Part shown: positions 52,686 through 61,508 of the stretch, in pieces | Layout: each line of letters starts with the position of its first letter | Position numbering within the stretch: the stretch's first letter is position 1 | Assembly: GCF_015207285.1 (NCBI RefSeq) | Contig: NZ_JADEXD010000009.1 | Location: forward strand, 1-64,000 | Length of the DNA: 64,000 nt | DNA from: Tychonema sp. LEGE 07203 | Lineage (GTDB): Bacteria; Cyanobacteriota; Cyanobacteriia; Cyanobacteriales; Microcoleaceae | Direction: 5' to 3' | Notes under the pieces: model-generated | Seen by the model: the letters and a program-made list of their open reading frames with translations, nothing else | What the model was told of the DNA's origin: nothing | Database searches by the model: none | Position numbers and translations under genes: made by a program

Positions 52686-53171
52686 TTATTGGGTGCGATT
52701 AGATGGCGGTTGTTTCGGTTCGATTTGCTTGATGCGATCGCGTAAAATCTGCAACTGCCGCTGATTAGCTTGGACTGTATCTGTCAGAGTCTTGAATTCG
52801 TCTGGCACTTCTTCTCGGAAGGTTTGTAGTTGGTCTTTCTGGCGCTGCAACTGAGTTTCCATCTGTTTGAGTTGTTCGAGTATTTTGGCATTGGTTGCCG
52901 TTGCTTGTTCCGTGTCGCGCCGCATAATTTGTTCTTGAACGAGCAGGCGGTAGGCAAACCAGCCCGAAATCCCAATTGCCAGTAAAATGGCGATCGCCAG
53001 ACCCATGACAAGGGTTTGAAGTAACCCGCGGATTTGATTGACCCGCCTGTAGAGTTCTTCAACGCTAACCTTGAGGTTGAGGTGTTGCTCCTGAAGCATT
53101 TCTAGAGAAAGTTCCCGATCCGTGCTGGTTCGATCGGGGGGGTTGGATTCAGAGGGGGATGGGGTATTCAT
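52686..53171 (-). CDS. Membrane-anchored coiled-coil hypothetical protein
   Basis: Of 161 residues, the first 50 are polar with LNLKVSVEELYRRVNQIRGL, then comes one membrane helix (TLVMGLAIAILLAIGISGWFAYRLL, about 55-79), then a Gln/Lys/Glu-rich coiled coil (LKQMETQLQRQKDQLQTF to NQRQLQILRDRIKQIE). No catalytic motif is present. It sits 72 bp downstream of two MscS genes on the same strand, so it might assist or regulate them; this is inference. Confidence 0.7.
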   Translation of the reverse strand: MNTPSPSESNPPDRTSTDRELSLEMLQEQHLNLKVSVEELYRRVNQIRGLLQTLVMGLAIAILLAIGISGWFAYRLLVQEQIMRRDTEQATATNAKILEQLKQMETQLQRQKDQLQTFREEVPDEFKTLTDTVQANQRQLQILRDRIKQIEPKQPPSNRTQ

Positions 53172-53243
53172 TCGATCTGCGGGGAAGTAACGGCTTCAAA
53201 CTAAATCTCGACTTAGACTCTGAAAATCAATACAGTATGGTTG

Positions 53244-54368
53244 CTAGAGAGACATCGGTGAATCAATGTAAATCGTGGGTTCTGGAACAATGAATCTAAG
53301 ATTTTGGACAGCTAGTTTTTTGGCAAGCGCCTGATTGGCTAACTCCAGAAGTCGCTTGCGTAGTTCTAGCGAGTTTTCACTCGGACTGGTAATGAAAAAG
53401 AACACTCGGGCGCGGGTTGCTGAGGCATTCTCGACTTCTTCATACTGTACTCGCGTACTGGCTTTATCAAAGCCCCAAAAAAATCGACTTTCCTGCTCAA
53501 TTGTTTGAGTGACGAGGGCTTGTTCGTCCTTTTTCAGGCATTTGGCAAAGTCCAAACACAGCATCGCCATAATCTTTTTACCCCGGCTCACGTTTTCAAT
53601 ATTTTTGCTAGCCATCGTCGAATTCGGCACGATCATCATTGTATTTTGAGCAACAATCCGAATTTTGGTCGATCGCAAACCAATAGACTCGACTCGACCA
53701 TATATATCTTCACTGTAGGGATTAAAGTTAACTCGGATGTATTCTCCACAAATATAAGGGCGATCGAGATATAATTCTAGAGTGCCGAACAGCCGTCCGA
53801 GGGCTTGCTGGGCTGCAAAGGCGATCGCCACACCGCCAATCCCCAAGCTGGCTCCGAGAGTCACCAAATTAATCCGCAGTCCGATGGCAAAAACCACCAC
53901 AGCCATGATAACGATTAGAACATAGATCAGAGTCTCAAAAATGAGTACAACTTCATTAACTTTTCCAAACCATCGATGCACTAAACCGATCACCGACCGA
54001 TGGATGACTTGGTGAGCAATTTTAGATGCAAACCAGCCAATCCCAACAGACAATACTGAATACACAAAAATACTGATAAAGTTATAAAGATCCTCGTACT
54101 TGATGAGTAAAGTCAATCCAATTGCGATCGCCAGAAACGTCCCGGTTAATGAGAGTGATGTCTGAAACGACTCTAGCGCTCGATGGTAAGCAGTCTGACC
54201 GTTAATTATGCCGAATGACTCAAGTAACTGGAGTCCCTGACGAATGAGCTGAAGCAAAAAGCGCCCAGCAAACGGCGAGACAATCACGATCAGGCAAAAC
54301 AGCCCTAACCTCGCCATCAGTTCCAAGACATATTGAAGTATTTCTGATTCGATTGGCATCACTTCCAA
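53244..54368 (-). CDS. MscS-family mechanosensitive channel (1)
   Basis: The 374 residues have four or five N-terminal membrane helices and the pore-lining helix region LVTLGASLGIGGVAIAFAAQQALG with the Gly/Ala packing of TM3. The beta domain follows (YIRVNFNPYSEDIYGRVESIGLRSTKIRI, MMIVPNSTMASKNIENVSR) and then the alpha/beta vestibule. It opens under membrane tension to release osmolytes. A second Met at codon 4 is an alternative start. It is 30 bp downstream of a paralogue on the same strand. Confidence 0.9.
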   Translation of the reverse strand: MEVMPIESEILQYVLELMARLGLFCLIVIVSPFAGRFLLQLIRQGLQLLESFGIINGQTAYHRALESFQTSLSLTGTFLAIAIGLTLLIKYEDLYNFISIFVYSVLSVGIGWFASKIAHQVIHRSVIGLVHRWFGKVNEVVLIFETLIYVLIVIMAVVVFAIGLRINLVTLGASLGIGGVAIAFAAQQALGRLFGTLELYLDRPYICGEYIRVNFNPYSEDIYGRVESIGLRSTKIRIVAQNTMMIVPNSTMASKNIENVSRGKKIMAMLCLDFAKCLKKDEQALVTQTIEQESRFFWGFDKASTRVQYEEVENASATRARVFFFITSPSENSLELRKRLLELANQALAKKLAVQNLRFIVPEPTIYIDSPMSL

Positions 54369-54397
54369 AATTCGCTTTCGTAACGCTAACTATAGTA

Positions 54398-55537
54398 TTA
54401 AATATTCATGGGCTGACTGACATCAACAATACTCTCTTTAATGTCAAAATTAATTCCATAGTCTTGCAGTCGTTTGATGATATTTTCCCGAGCCATCCCC
54501 AGCAGACCTTTGCGTAATTCCATAGATGTCTCCGTTGCCCCTAAAATAAAGAAAATGACCTGTGCCTGCGGGTAGTATTGACCGGATTCATCGGCGATAT
54601 CTTGAAATTTGACCTGGGTGAGTTGACGATCTATTCCCAGAATATCACGGGTGCTGTCCAACAGAAGCTGCTGGAGCAGTGCTTTTTCCTCTTCCGATAT
54701 CGCTCTCAAAAAGGTAAGAGTAACCATCGAAATTAGCCGCCGCGCATTGCTCAGGTTTTCAATACTAATCTGTGCTAAGTTACTGTTGGGAACCACCATC
54801 AGAGTATTTTTGCCAGACAGGCGAATTTTGGTAGAACGCCACCCGATCGACTCAACCCTACCGAGAGTTCGATCGGGCAAATGGATATAATCACCAACGG
54901 TAAAAGGACGATCGATGTAGAGAACAACACTCCAGAGAATTTGCTCGATAACTTTTTGGGAGGCAAAAGCGATCGCAAATCCTCCCACTCCCAAACTAGC
55001 GACTAAACCGATTACATTAAATTGATGAGCTTGGGCAAAGCAAAAGACAATAATCAGAACAATGAAAACCTTGGTCAAAAACTTGCCAAGTGCGATCAGT
55101 TCAGTATTAATTTTGCTATCATCTTCTAATGCAGTTCCCAGCAAATACCGATCGAAGAATTCTTCAAAGAGCTTGAATCCTAGCCAGGTGGTACTGAGCG
55201 CTAACAGGAAGCTCAAGGGAAATTCCAAGAATACTAGCCAGGATGGTGTGGGAATAGCCAAAACCATCAGATCGATAACTGTGGCAACTACAACCCAAAT
55301 TAACCAACCCTGAAATGGCTCAATCAGCGTCTGAAAAATATCTTTAGACTCCACCGAATCAAACTGATGAACAAGCGAATCCAGGATTTTTGGAAGTTTC
55401 ACATAGGAAATCCCCCTAATCAGGATAATCATTAACAGAGAAATTATACTCAGCAGCACCATCACAATTGCAGTGCTGGTGACGGTATCCGGTAACTCGA
55501 CATTCAAGCCTAACACTGCCAGTGCGCGATCGAACAT
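54398..55537 (-). CDS. MscS-family mechanosensitive channel (2)
   Basis: The 379 residues are paralogous to the neighbouring channel. TM3 is VIGLVASLGVGGFAIAFASQKVIEQ; the beta domain reads FTVGDYIHLPDRTLGRVESIGWRSTKIRLSGKNTLMVVPNSNLAQISIENLS. N-terminal helices are at about 20-45, 75-95, 100-125 and 150-170. Tandem MscS genes suggest graded osmotic protection or a heteromeric channel. Confidence 0.9.
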   Translation of the reverse strand: MFDRALAVLGLNVELPDTVTSTAIVMVLLSIISLLMIILIRGISYVKLPKILDSLVHQFDSVESKDIFQTLIEPFQGWLIWVVVATVIDLMVLAIPTPSWLVFLEFPLSFLLALSTTWLGFKLFEEFFDRYLLGTALEDDSKINTELIALGKFLTKVFIVLIIVFCFAQAHQFNVIGLVASLGVGGFAIAFASQKVIEQILWSVVLYIDRPFTVGDYIHLPDRTLGRVESIGWRSTKIRLSGKNTLMVVPNSNLAQISIENLSNARRLISMVTLTFLRAISEEEKALLQQLLLDSTRDILGIDRQLTQVKFQDIADESGQYYPQAQVIFFILGATETSMELRKGLLGMARENIIKRLQDYGINFDIKESIVDVSQPMNI

Positions 55538-55738
55538 AGGCTACCTCTAAAACCCAATAAGTTGAGATCGATTACAGGACAGTCAATCCGCTTACTGCGG
55601 GCGAATGCTATTCACTCCTACCAGAATTTGTCCTAACTTCTGTGCACGCAAGCTATATCTTACATTCCAGAGCCGAGTTTGCATAAGAATTAGGAGGAAT
55701 CAGAGCAAGATCCCTTTTCCAACAAAGTGCGATCGGCC

Positions 55739-56356
55739 TCACTCCTCATTTTGACTATCTTCTTGCTCAACTTGCTCAAAATTAACTTGTTCGTAAACAT
55801 CAGATAGAGGAATTTCTAGCTCGAAGGAATTAAACACTAAAGCTGTATCTTCCTCGTCATACTCGCTATACAACCATTTTTTATTCTCGGTTTTAGAATA
55901 CTGCTCAACATTAATTTGTGTTTGGTCAATCAGAATATATTCTCGAAAACTAGGAATAGTTTTGTACAATTTAAACTTGTCACCTCTATCGTAATTTTTA
56001 GTAGACTTTGATAAAACTTCCACAATCACTTGAGGGTTGGTAATCATGTCTGTGCGATTGTTGTGGTATTCAGGTTTTCCCAAAATTACCATTACGTCGG
56101 GATAAGTATAAAGTCGCACTTTTGGAACCCACAGACGCACATCACCGATGAAGATACGGTAATTTTGTTTTTTGAGAGCCAGACTCAAAGCAATGTACAA
56201 ATTGCCAGCGATTTGATTGTGATTGGTAGATCCGACTGTCATAGGAATGATTTCCCCGTCGAGATATTCACTTTTGTACTCTGCTGTTTCTTCCAGTGCT
56301 AAATATTGCTCCTCTGTGAAGTAACGTTGCTCAGTTGTTTGCAATGTGGCTGTCAT
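55739..56356 (-). CDS. Uma2-family endonuclease-like protein
   Basis: The complete 205-residue Uma2 (PD-(D/E)XK fold) protein contains RYFTEEQYLALEETAEYKSEYLDGEIIPMTVGSTNHN, IGDVRLWVPKVRLYTYPDVMVILGKPE, PQVIVEVLSKSTKNYDRGDKFKLYKTIPSFREYILIDQ. The E, D and ExK-like positions are in place. The family is hugely expanded in cyanobacteria; its biological role is unsettled. The acidic tail (QVNFEQVEQEDSQNEE) is typical. Confidence 0.88.
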   Translation of the reverse strand: MTATLQTTEQRYFTEEQYLALEETAEYKSEYLDGEIIPMTVGSTNHNQIAGNLYIALSLALKKQNYRIFIGDVRLWVPKVRLYTYPDVMVILGKPEYHNNRTDMITNPQVIVEVLSKSTKNYDRGDKFKLYKTIPSFREYILIDQTQINVEQYSKTENKKWLYSEYDEEDTALVFNSFELEIPLSDVYEQVNFEQVEQEDSQNEE

Positions 56357-56451
56357 TAAAATATTCTCCCACTAGAATGTTGAACAAATACTTTTTTGAA
56401 TGCGGCCGCTCGCTTAAATGATAACGCACATTCCCAACCAAGCGATCGCCC

Positions 56452-56766
56452 TTATTCCTCTTTGTTCTCTTCAATCTCATTTCCTGGCTCGTTTTCTGCC
56501 GCAAAATCTACTTTTCTATTGATATCTACAAGCAGCACTTCTACTTGAAATAAATTAAAAACTAGCGCCGCATCCTCCTCATCGTACTGAGGGTACGACC
56601 GCAGCTTGTTTGCCAACTTACAATACTGTTCTACATAAACCTGAGATCGGTTAATCATAATATACTCTTGCAATATCGGAATTGTTTGATAAAATTTAAA
56701 TTTACCGCTGCGATCGTAAGTTTTTGTAGAGTTCGATAAAACTTCAATAATCAATTGCCAATTCAT
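56452..56766 (-). pseudogene. 5'-truncated Uma2-family gene
   Basis: The 104 codons correspond to the C-terminal half of the neighbour at 55739-56356: WQLIIEVLSNSTKTYDRSGKFKFYQTIPILQEYIMINRSQVYVEQY, then EDAALVFNLFQVEVLL and an acidic tail. The N-terminal half with the first catalytic residues is missing and no trace remains upstream. It is a remnant of a tandem duplication. Confidence 0.75.
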
Positions 56767-56874
56767 CTTACCTCAATATCTAAGATCCCAAATGGGTTCT
56801 CTACAAAACCTTCATGAGAAGCTGACGTGATAACTTATCTCAAGACATTACCTTAATAGGGTAGAATTAAAAGT

Positions 56875-57789
56875 ATGACAGATTCATCCTTAAACCCATT
56901 TCCCATCGAAAAGCTTGACGATTTGATTCGTCCTTTTATTGTTCCACCAGAACAAAAGATTTCTCTTGCCAAAGACTATGACCCAGCCTACAAAGCCGAT
57001 CGCCTCAAAAAGTCGAAAGCTAAAGGTCAATTAAAGGAAGGTATTGAGGCGTTAGCTGAATATCAGGATATTCTCTATGCCCAAAACACCCATGCTGTGC
57101 TCATCATCTTTCAGGCAATGGATGCGGCTGGTAAAGACAGTACCATCAAGCACGTTATGTCTGGGATTAATCCTCAAGGATGTCAAGTGCATAGCTTTAA
57201 AGCTCCATCTACGGAAGAGTTAAATCATGACTATTTGTGGCGATGTTCTAAGGCTTTACCCGAAAGAGGAAAAATTGGAATTTTTAATCGCTCTTATTAC
57301 GAAGAAGTTTTAGTAACAAGAGTGCATCCAGAAATCCTAGAGCAGCGACCGCTCCCTGTTAGCATAACTGATACTGATATTTGGAAGCGCCGCTTTGAAG
57401 AAATCAACAACTTCGAGAAGCATCTGGTCAATAACGGGACGATCGTCCTCAAGTTTTTCCTCAATGTATCCAAAGAGGAGCAGAAAGAACGTTTTCTAGA
57501 ACGGATTAATCGCCCTGAAAAGAATTGGAAATTTTCTGTGAATGATGCGAAAGAGCGTGCTTTTTGGGATGACTATATGGCTGTCTATGAGGATATGTTC
57601 AATCACACGAGTACAAAATATGCTCCTTGGTACATTATCCCCGCCGATCGCAAATGGTTTACTCGTCTGGTTGTGGCGGGCATCATTTACACGCAGTTAA
57701 AGGAACTGAATCTCAAGTATCCTACGCTCAGTAAAGAGCAATATCAAGAACTTTTAACTGCGAAGAAAATTCTGGAAAGCCAGAAATAA
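56875..57789 (+). CDS. ppk2: Polyphosphate kinase 2 family protein
   Basis: The 304 residues contain Walker A in [33 protein letters not shown], the PPK2 lid and Walker B region [57 protein letters not shown], and [23 protein letters not shown]. It phosphorylates nucleotides (ADP/GDP, or AMP in class III) using polyphosphate. The class cannot be decided from sequence alone. It lies between Uma2 and IS sequences, near other stress genes. Confidence 0.92.
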   Translation: MTDSSLNPFPIEKLDDLIRPFIVPPEQKISLAKDYDPAYKADRLKKSKAKGQLKEGIEALAEYQDILYAQNTHAVLIIFQAMDAAGKDSTIKHVMSGINPQGCQVHSFKAPSTEELNHDYLWRCSKALPERGKIGIFNRSYYEEVLVTRVHPEILEQRPLPVSITDTDIWKRRFEEINNFEKHLVNNGTIVLKFFLNVSKEEQKERFLERINRPEKNWKFSVNDAKERAFWDDYMAVYEDMFNHTSTKYAPWYIIPADRKWFTRLVVAGIIYTQLKELNLKYPTLSKEQYQELLTAKKILESQK

Positions 57790-57958
57790 GGATGAAAATT
57801 GGTTGATATTAGCCTCAAGATTCACAGTTCTGTGATTTCACAGTCTAACGGTTGAGATGACCTGGGGCGAAACCACCGCCAAGCCCACTAGAATTTAACG
57901 GACAAGCTAACAAACAAAGTTGCTGTTTCGCCCTCACGTCCGTTGAATTGTGGCAGTC

Positions 57959-58448
57959 CTAAACAAGTAATGACAAATTGTAATGATGGATAAAATACCA
58001 AATCGCACCGATGTGATTATTTAACGACTTGGAAAAAGATAAGGTCTTTCGTACCAAACGAAACACCCGTTGTCGGAGAGTGTTATTGAAGCGCTCGATC
58101 TAACTCGTTTTACCCGTCTCTTGGACGACCGCCTGATGTCGCGCGGCTGGGTAACACCTTCGAGTAAGCCGCCCAGAAATCCCTGTAGGCGACGGCACAT
58201 TGTCGATAGACTGGCGGTAAGGATTTCCATAATTCTTTCTAAGACGGCAGAGTCTCTTGCCCCAATGTAAACCCCGACAATTTCACGAGTCTTAACCTCT
58301 AAGGCTAACCAGATCCACTGTTTATTGCTTTTATGGTCTACAAACGACCATAATTCATCACATTGAAACACTCACGCTTTCCCTTTTTTTTGATGACACC
58401 TGTACGGTTCGGGGCAAAGAGAGCGTATTTCCGGTTAACATAAGTAGC
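57959..58448 (-). pseudogene. IS1-family transposase remnant
   Basis: Minus-strand codons give ANRKYALFAPNRTGVIKKK-like and DELWSFVDHKSNKQWIWLALEVKTREIVGVYIGARD. After frameshifts come LPPVYRQCAVAYRDFWAAY and, past a TAG, IERFNNTLRQRVFRLVRKTLSFSKSLNNHIG to TAG at 57959-57961. This is the insB half of IS1. The insA part is missing because the IS630 element begins exactly at 58449. The remnant has at least two frame breaks and one nonsense codon. Confidence 0.82.
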
Positions 58449-59517
58449 TAGACAAAGTTAATTACATAGTTTTCTCCAAATTCTTTCAGGATTTTTTCCA
58501 CAGATGTAACAAAAGTTCCCCAACTCTTGTAAGCAGATATCTCAATCCATTCATACTTAATAAACAGCCCTAAAATTTTAATTAAATTTAATTCAGGAGA
58601 GTAACAAGGCAACTCAAAAAGAGTAATATTCCGTTGTTTCCACTCTTCAACTTTGTCAACAATAGCATCACTCCTGTGAATAGAAGCTCGATCTGTGACA
58701 ATCACCGTTGGCTTATGTCCTGCGGGAAAAAAGCATCAATACAACCAATAACCACATCTGAATTAATACTTTGAGATGAAATATAACTTTCAAGATGGTT
58801 ATTTCGATTCATGATTCCTAGTACCTTCATTCGCTGACTGCGACGACTAGGAATTGTCAAATATTCTCCTATGTCCTGCCAGCCATAGGGGACACAAGGA
58901 ATCAAACAAAATCCCGTTTCGTCCAAGTAATATAAATCAATTATACCCCGATCGTCCAATTGCTTTAATTCTTCTAATTGCGCCTTTTTATCTTGATATT
59001 CCTGGGCTGGAGGCTTTCGGGCAACTCCTTTACGAAGGAGATACCAACTCATATTTAGCCTTTTTAGTATTCTTGGAATTTTTTTTATAGTCGGACTTAT
59101 CCCAGGTTTTTTGAAGCTTTTGGCTAACATTTTTTGATTGCCTTGGTTTTTGCTTGTTCCACTCTTTTATTTAAGGTTTTTGTAAAGAGTCAAATAGTGA
59201 TTTACTAGCTATTTTTGGTTTATTATAAAGTCCTATCATTCCTTCTAATTCCCACCTATTGAACCAGTTATAGAGTGTCTTATAACTTATTCTGAAAATA
59301 TTCATTAACTCTAGTTTTTTACTTTTTGCGAAGCTAATATGAGGCAATGTGCACGCGGACGTACTTGATGATGTCGGCTTTGGCGATGAATTCGAGTCGA
59401 GCAATTTAGACGAAAGAGGATTGGTTTCCCAGATAAACATCCTAGGAAATTTTAATTAACTCATAATTTTGCCTGGAATATCATTCTACCATGTATTTGT
59501 GTAATTAATTCTGTCTA
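58449..59517 (-). mobile_element. IS630-type insertion sequence, degraded, with inverted ends
   Basis: Left end TAGACAaAgTTAATTACAtA (58449 on) and inverted right end TAGACAgAaTTAATTACAcA (to 59517) match at 17 of 20 positions and begin with the TA target expected for IS630/Tc1 elements. Length is about 1.07 kb. It abuts and truncates the IS1 remnant. Confidence 0.85.
58451..59440 (-). pseudogene. IS630-family transposase in three frames
   Basis: In transcription order: 59440-59171 gives the HTH part (MNIFRISYKTLYNWFNRWELEGMIGLYNK). 59130-58702 gives the DDE start (KKIPRILKRLNMSWYLLRKGVARKPPA, DLYYLDETGFCLIPCVPYGWQ). 58705-58448 gives VTDRASIHRSDAIVDKVEEW and ELPCYSPELNLIKILGLFIKYEW. Some IS630 elements use one programmed shift, but here there are two breaks, and SPELN-LIK replaces the usual SPELNPIE, losing the catalytic Glu. 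It is probably inactive. Confidence 0.82.
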
Positions 59518-59715
59518 ACTACTTAGGTCTGTAGAGAATGCAACAACGCTGCACTTGACAGATAGGTCTTTGGTAGATATGATATGACTGTACAGTCACA
59601 TAGCTGAATAGTCACCTTACTCAAGCACTTCTCATTCTAGTCCTACAAGGCAATTCTTTATCTGCCACTAACGCGACTGCATAACGCATCAAAGACATTT
59701 CACAAGGTAACAATC

Positions 59716-60390
59716 ATGGCTAATATCAAACGCTTCATCAAAGCAATTAAAGACTATTACACATCCGGACAGACTGGAGACATCGCCTTTCTCAAATTTG
59801 AAGTTTTTGGGATGAGTGCCAATCCCGCTATTGTGGCTCAAATGCAAGACCTTGCAGGCTACTATCCCAGCATCGATCTCGAGCAACTTCGCCAGCTTCC
59901 TGAAGGCACCTTGGGCTATGAGTATGCCCAACATATGTTAAAAAACGGGATTCAACCGTTAGAAATCAGCGACGATTTGCAGGCAGAAGCCGATCGCAAT
60001 CCATTCGCGCTGCGCTACACCGTCACCCATGACATCTTTCATGTGTTGCTGGGGTTTGACACCTGTTATGCAGGCGAAATGGGTGTAGCAGCATTTACGA
60101 TCGCCCAAGACTACAGCAAGCTTTTCAACGCATTTGGGCCCGTGATGACGCATATATATCCACTGATTTTTCGCGCTCAAAGTCAGCAAATGCGCGCCAA
60201 TATTCGCAGAGGCCAAGCCCTCGGCAAACAGGCAGAATGCTTGGTGAGCTATCGGTTTGAAGAAGACTGGGCGCGTCCAATCGCTGATATTCGCGCTGAG
60301 TTAGGGCTGATTTTGAAAGAGAGCGAATTGGCAGGCACACAAACTGGAAATGCAGCTAAAGGTCAAACTCAACAAACAATCGCCGCTTGA
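59716..60390 (+). CDS. COQ4-like protein (1)
   Basis: The 224 residues contain LPEGTLGYEYAQHMLKNGIQPLEI followed by HDIFHVLLGFDTCYAGE, an exact HDxxH(x11)E motif, which binds zinc in COQ4. COQ4 is a scaffold and decarboxylating hydroxylase of ubiquinone synthesis in mitochondria and some proteobacteria; cyanobacteria use plastoquinone, so the role here is open. About 60-65% of residues match the next gene, 47 bp downstream. AAGGT stands about 8 bases before the ATG. Confidence 0.82.
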   Translation: MANIKRFIKAIKDYYTSGQTGDIAFLKFEVFGMSANPAIVAQMQDLAGYYPSIDLEQLRQLPEGTLGYEYAQHMLKNGIQPLEISDDLQAEADRNPFALRYTVTHDIFHVLLGFDTCYAGEMGVAAFTIAQDYSKLFNAFGPVMTHIYPLIFRAQSQQMRANIRRGQALGKQAECLVSYRFEEDWARPIADIRAELGLILKESELAGTQTGNAAKGQTQQTIAA

Positions 60391-60437
60391 ATCCGAGCAA
60401 TTGTTCCCACCTATAAACACTATAAAAGGTTATCATC

Positions 60438-61112
60438 ATGGCAACCATCAACCGCTTCATCAAAGCAATTAAAGATTACTTCACAAAAGGAGAAACCGGA
60501 GACGCTGCGCTGCTCGAATCTGAACTGTACGGATGGGGGACAAATCCTGACCTGCTGGTGCAACTGCAGGACGTTTCAGGTTACTATCCCAAGATTGATT
60601 TAGCACAACTTAGTGAACTTCCTGAAGGCACATTGGGCTATGAGTACGCCCAGCATATGCACAAAAACGGGATTCAGCCGTTAGAAATCAGCGACGATTT
60701 GCGGATAGAAGCCGAGCGTCATCCGTTCGCGCTGAGATACACCGTTACTCACGACATCTTTCATATTTTGCTGGGGTTTGATACCAGCTATCCCGGTGAA
60801 GCGGGCGTGTTCGGGTTTACTGTCGGACAGAACTACACTAAAGCCTTGAATCTGGTTTACCCCTTAATCAAGTTGATTTTTTTGATGCTCAGGCCGATGC
60901 AAGCTCAGGCGATTTTTGCTAGTGCCCGCAGAGGTAAGGAACTGGGTGAGCAGGCAACTTGTTTACTGACTTATCGGTTTGAGGAAAATTGGACACGTCC
61001 CATTGCAGACATCCGGGCTGAGTTAGGGCTGATTTTAAAAGACGAGCAGCTTGAAAAACAACAAAATAAAGCAACCGACAAAGTTCTATCTCAAGAAGGC
61101 GTTGCCATTTAA
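60438..61112 (+). CDS. COQ4-like protein (2), tandem paralogue
   Basis: The same length (224) and layout as its neighbour: INRFIKAIKDYFTKGETGDAAL, LPEGTLGYEYAQHMHKNGIQPLEI, and HDIFHILLGFDTSYPGE keep the HDxxH(x11)E zinc motif. The most divergent part is about 145-185, a hydrophobic segment (LVYPLIKLIFLMLRPMQAQA) that may contact the membrane or quinone. The pair arose by tandem duplication and is probably co-transcribed. AAAGG lies before the start. Confidence 0.82.
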   Translation: MATINRFIKAIKDYFTKGETGDAALLESELYGWGTNPDLLVQLQDVSGYYPKIDLAQLSELPEGTLGYEYAQHMHKNGIQPLEISDDLRIEAERHPFALRYTVTHDIFHILLGFDTSYPGEAGVFGFTVGQNYTKALNLVYPLIKLIFLMLRPMQAQAIFASARRGKELGEQATCLLTYRFEENWTRPIADIRAELGLILKDEQLEKQQNKATDKVLSQEGVAI

Positions 61113-61172
61113 CACTCTAAAATCAACTACGTAAAAACACCATAACCACAACTTAAATAAGGGAGACATCTG

Positions 61173-61472
61173 ATGATTGAGTACAGAAATAACCCCAACA
61201 ACAACATTGTCGAACTCACGGTTGAAGGCAAAATTACCGAAGCAGATTTTGAGCGAGTCGTTACTTAGATGAAGGCTGATATTGAAAAGCACGGCAAGCT
61301 GAGGCTGCTGGAAGAAATTCGTAGTTTTGAGGGCATAGATCCGATTACTCTCTGGAAAGATGCTCAGTTTCGACTCAACCATGTAGCCGACTTCACTTAC
61401 GCTGCGGTTGTCGCAGGCGCTGAATGGATACTTCGGACTTTCTTCCCTCGATCCTCAAAATTCATCCGTTAA
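61173..61472 (+). pseudogene. SpoIIAA/STAS-like protein with in-frame TAG and lost 3' end
   Basis: Starting at ATG 61173 after GGGAGA, the frame reads IEYRNNPNNNIVELTVEGKI and ADFERVVT, then TAG (61266-61268), then MKADIEKHGKLRLLEEIRSFEGIDP and WKDAQFRLNHVADFTYAAVVAGAEW, typical of SpoIIAA-like proteins. After that the usual C-terminal helices are replaced by unrelated residues and a stop. Both a nonsense mutation and a 3' truncation have occurred. It follows the COQ4-like pair by 60 bp. Confidence 0.78.
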
Positions 61473-61508
61473 ATCCCCGATAAAATCCCTTGCCCAACTT
61501 CCTTCTGA

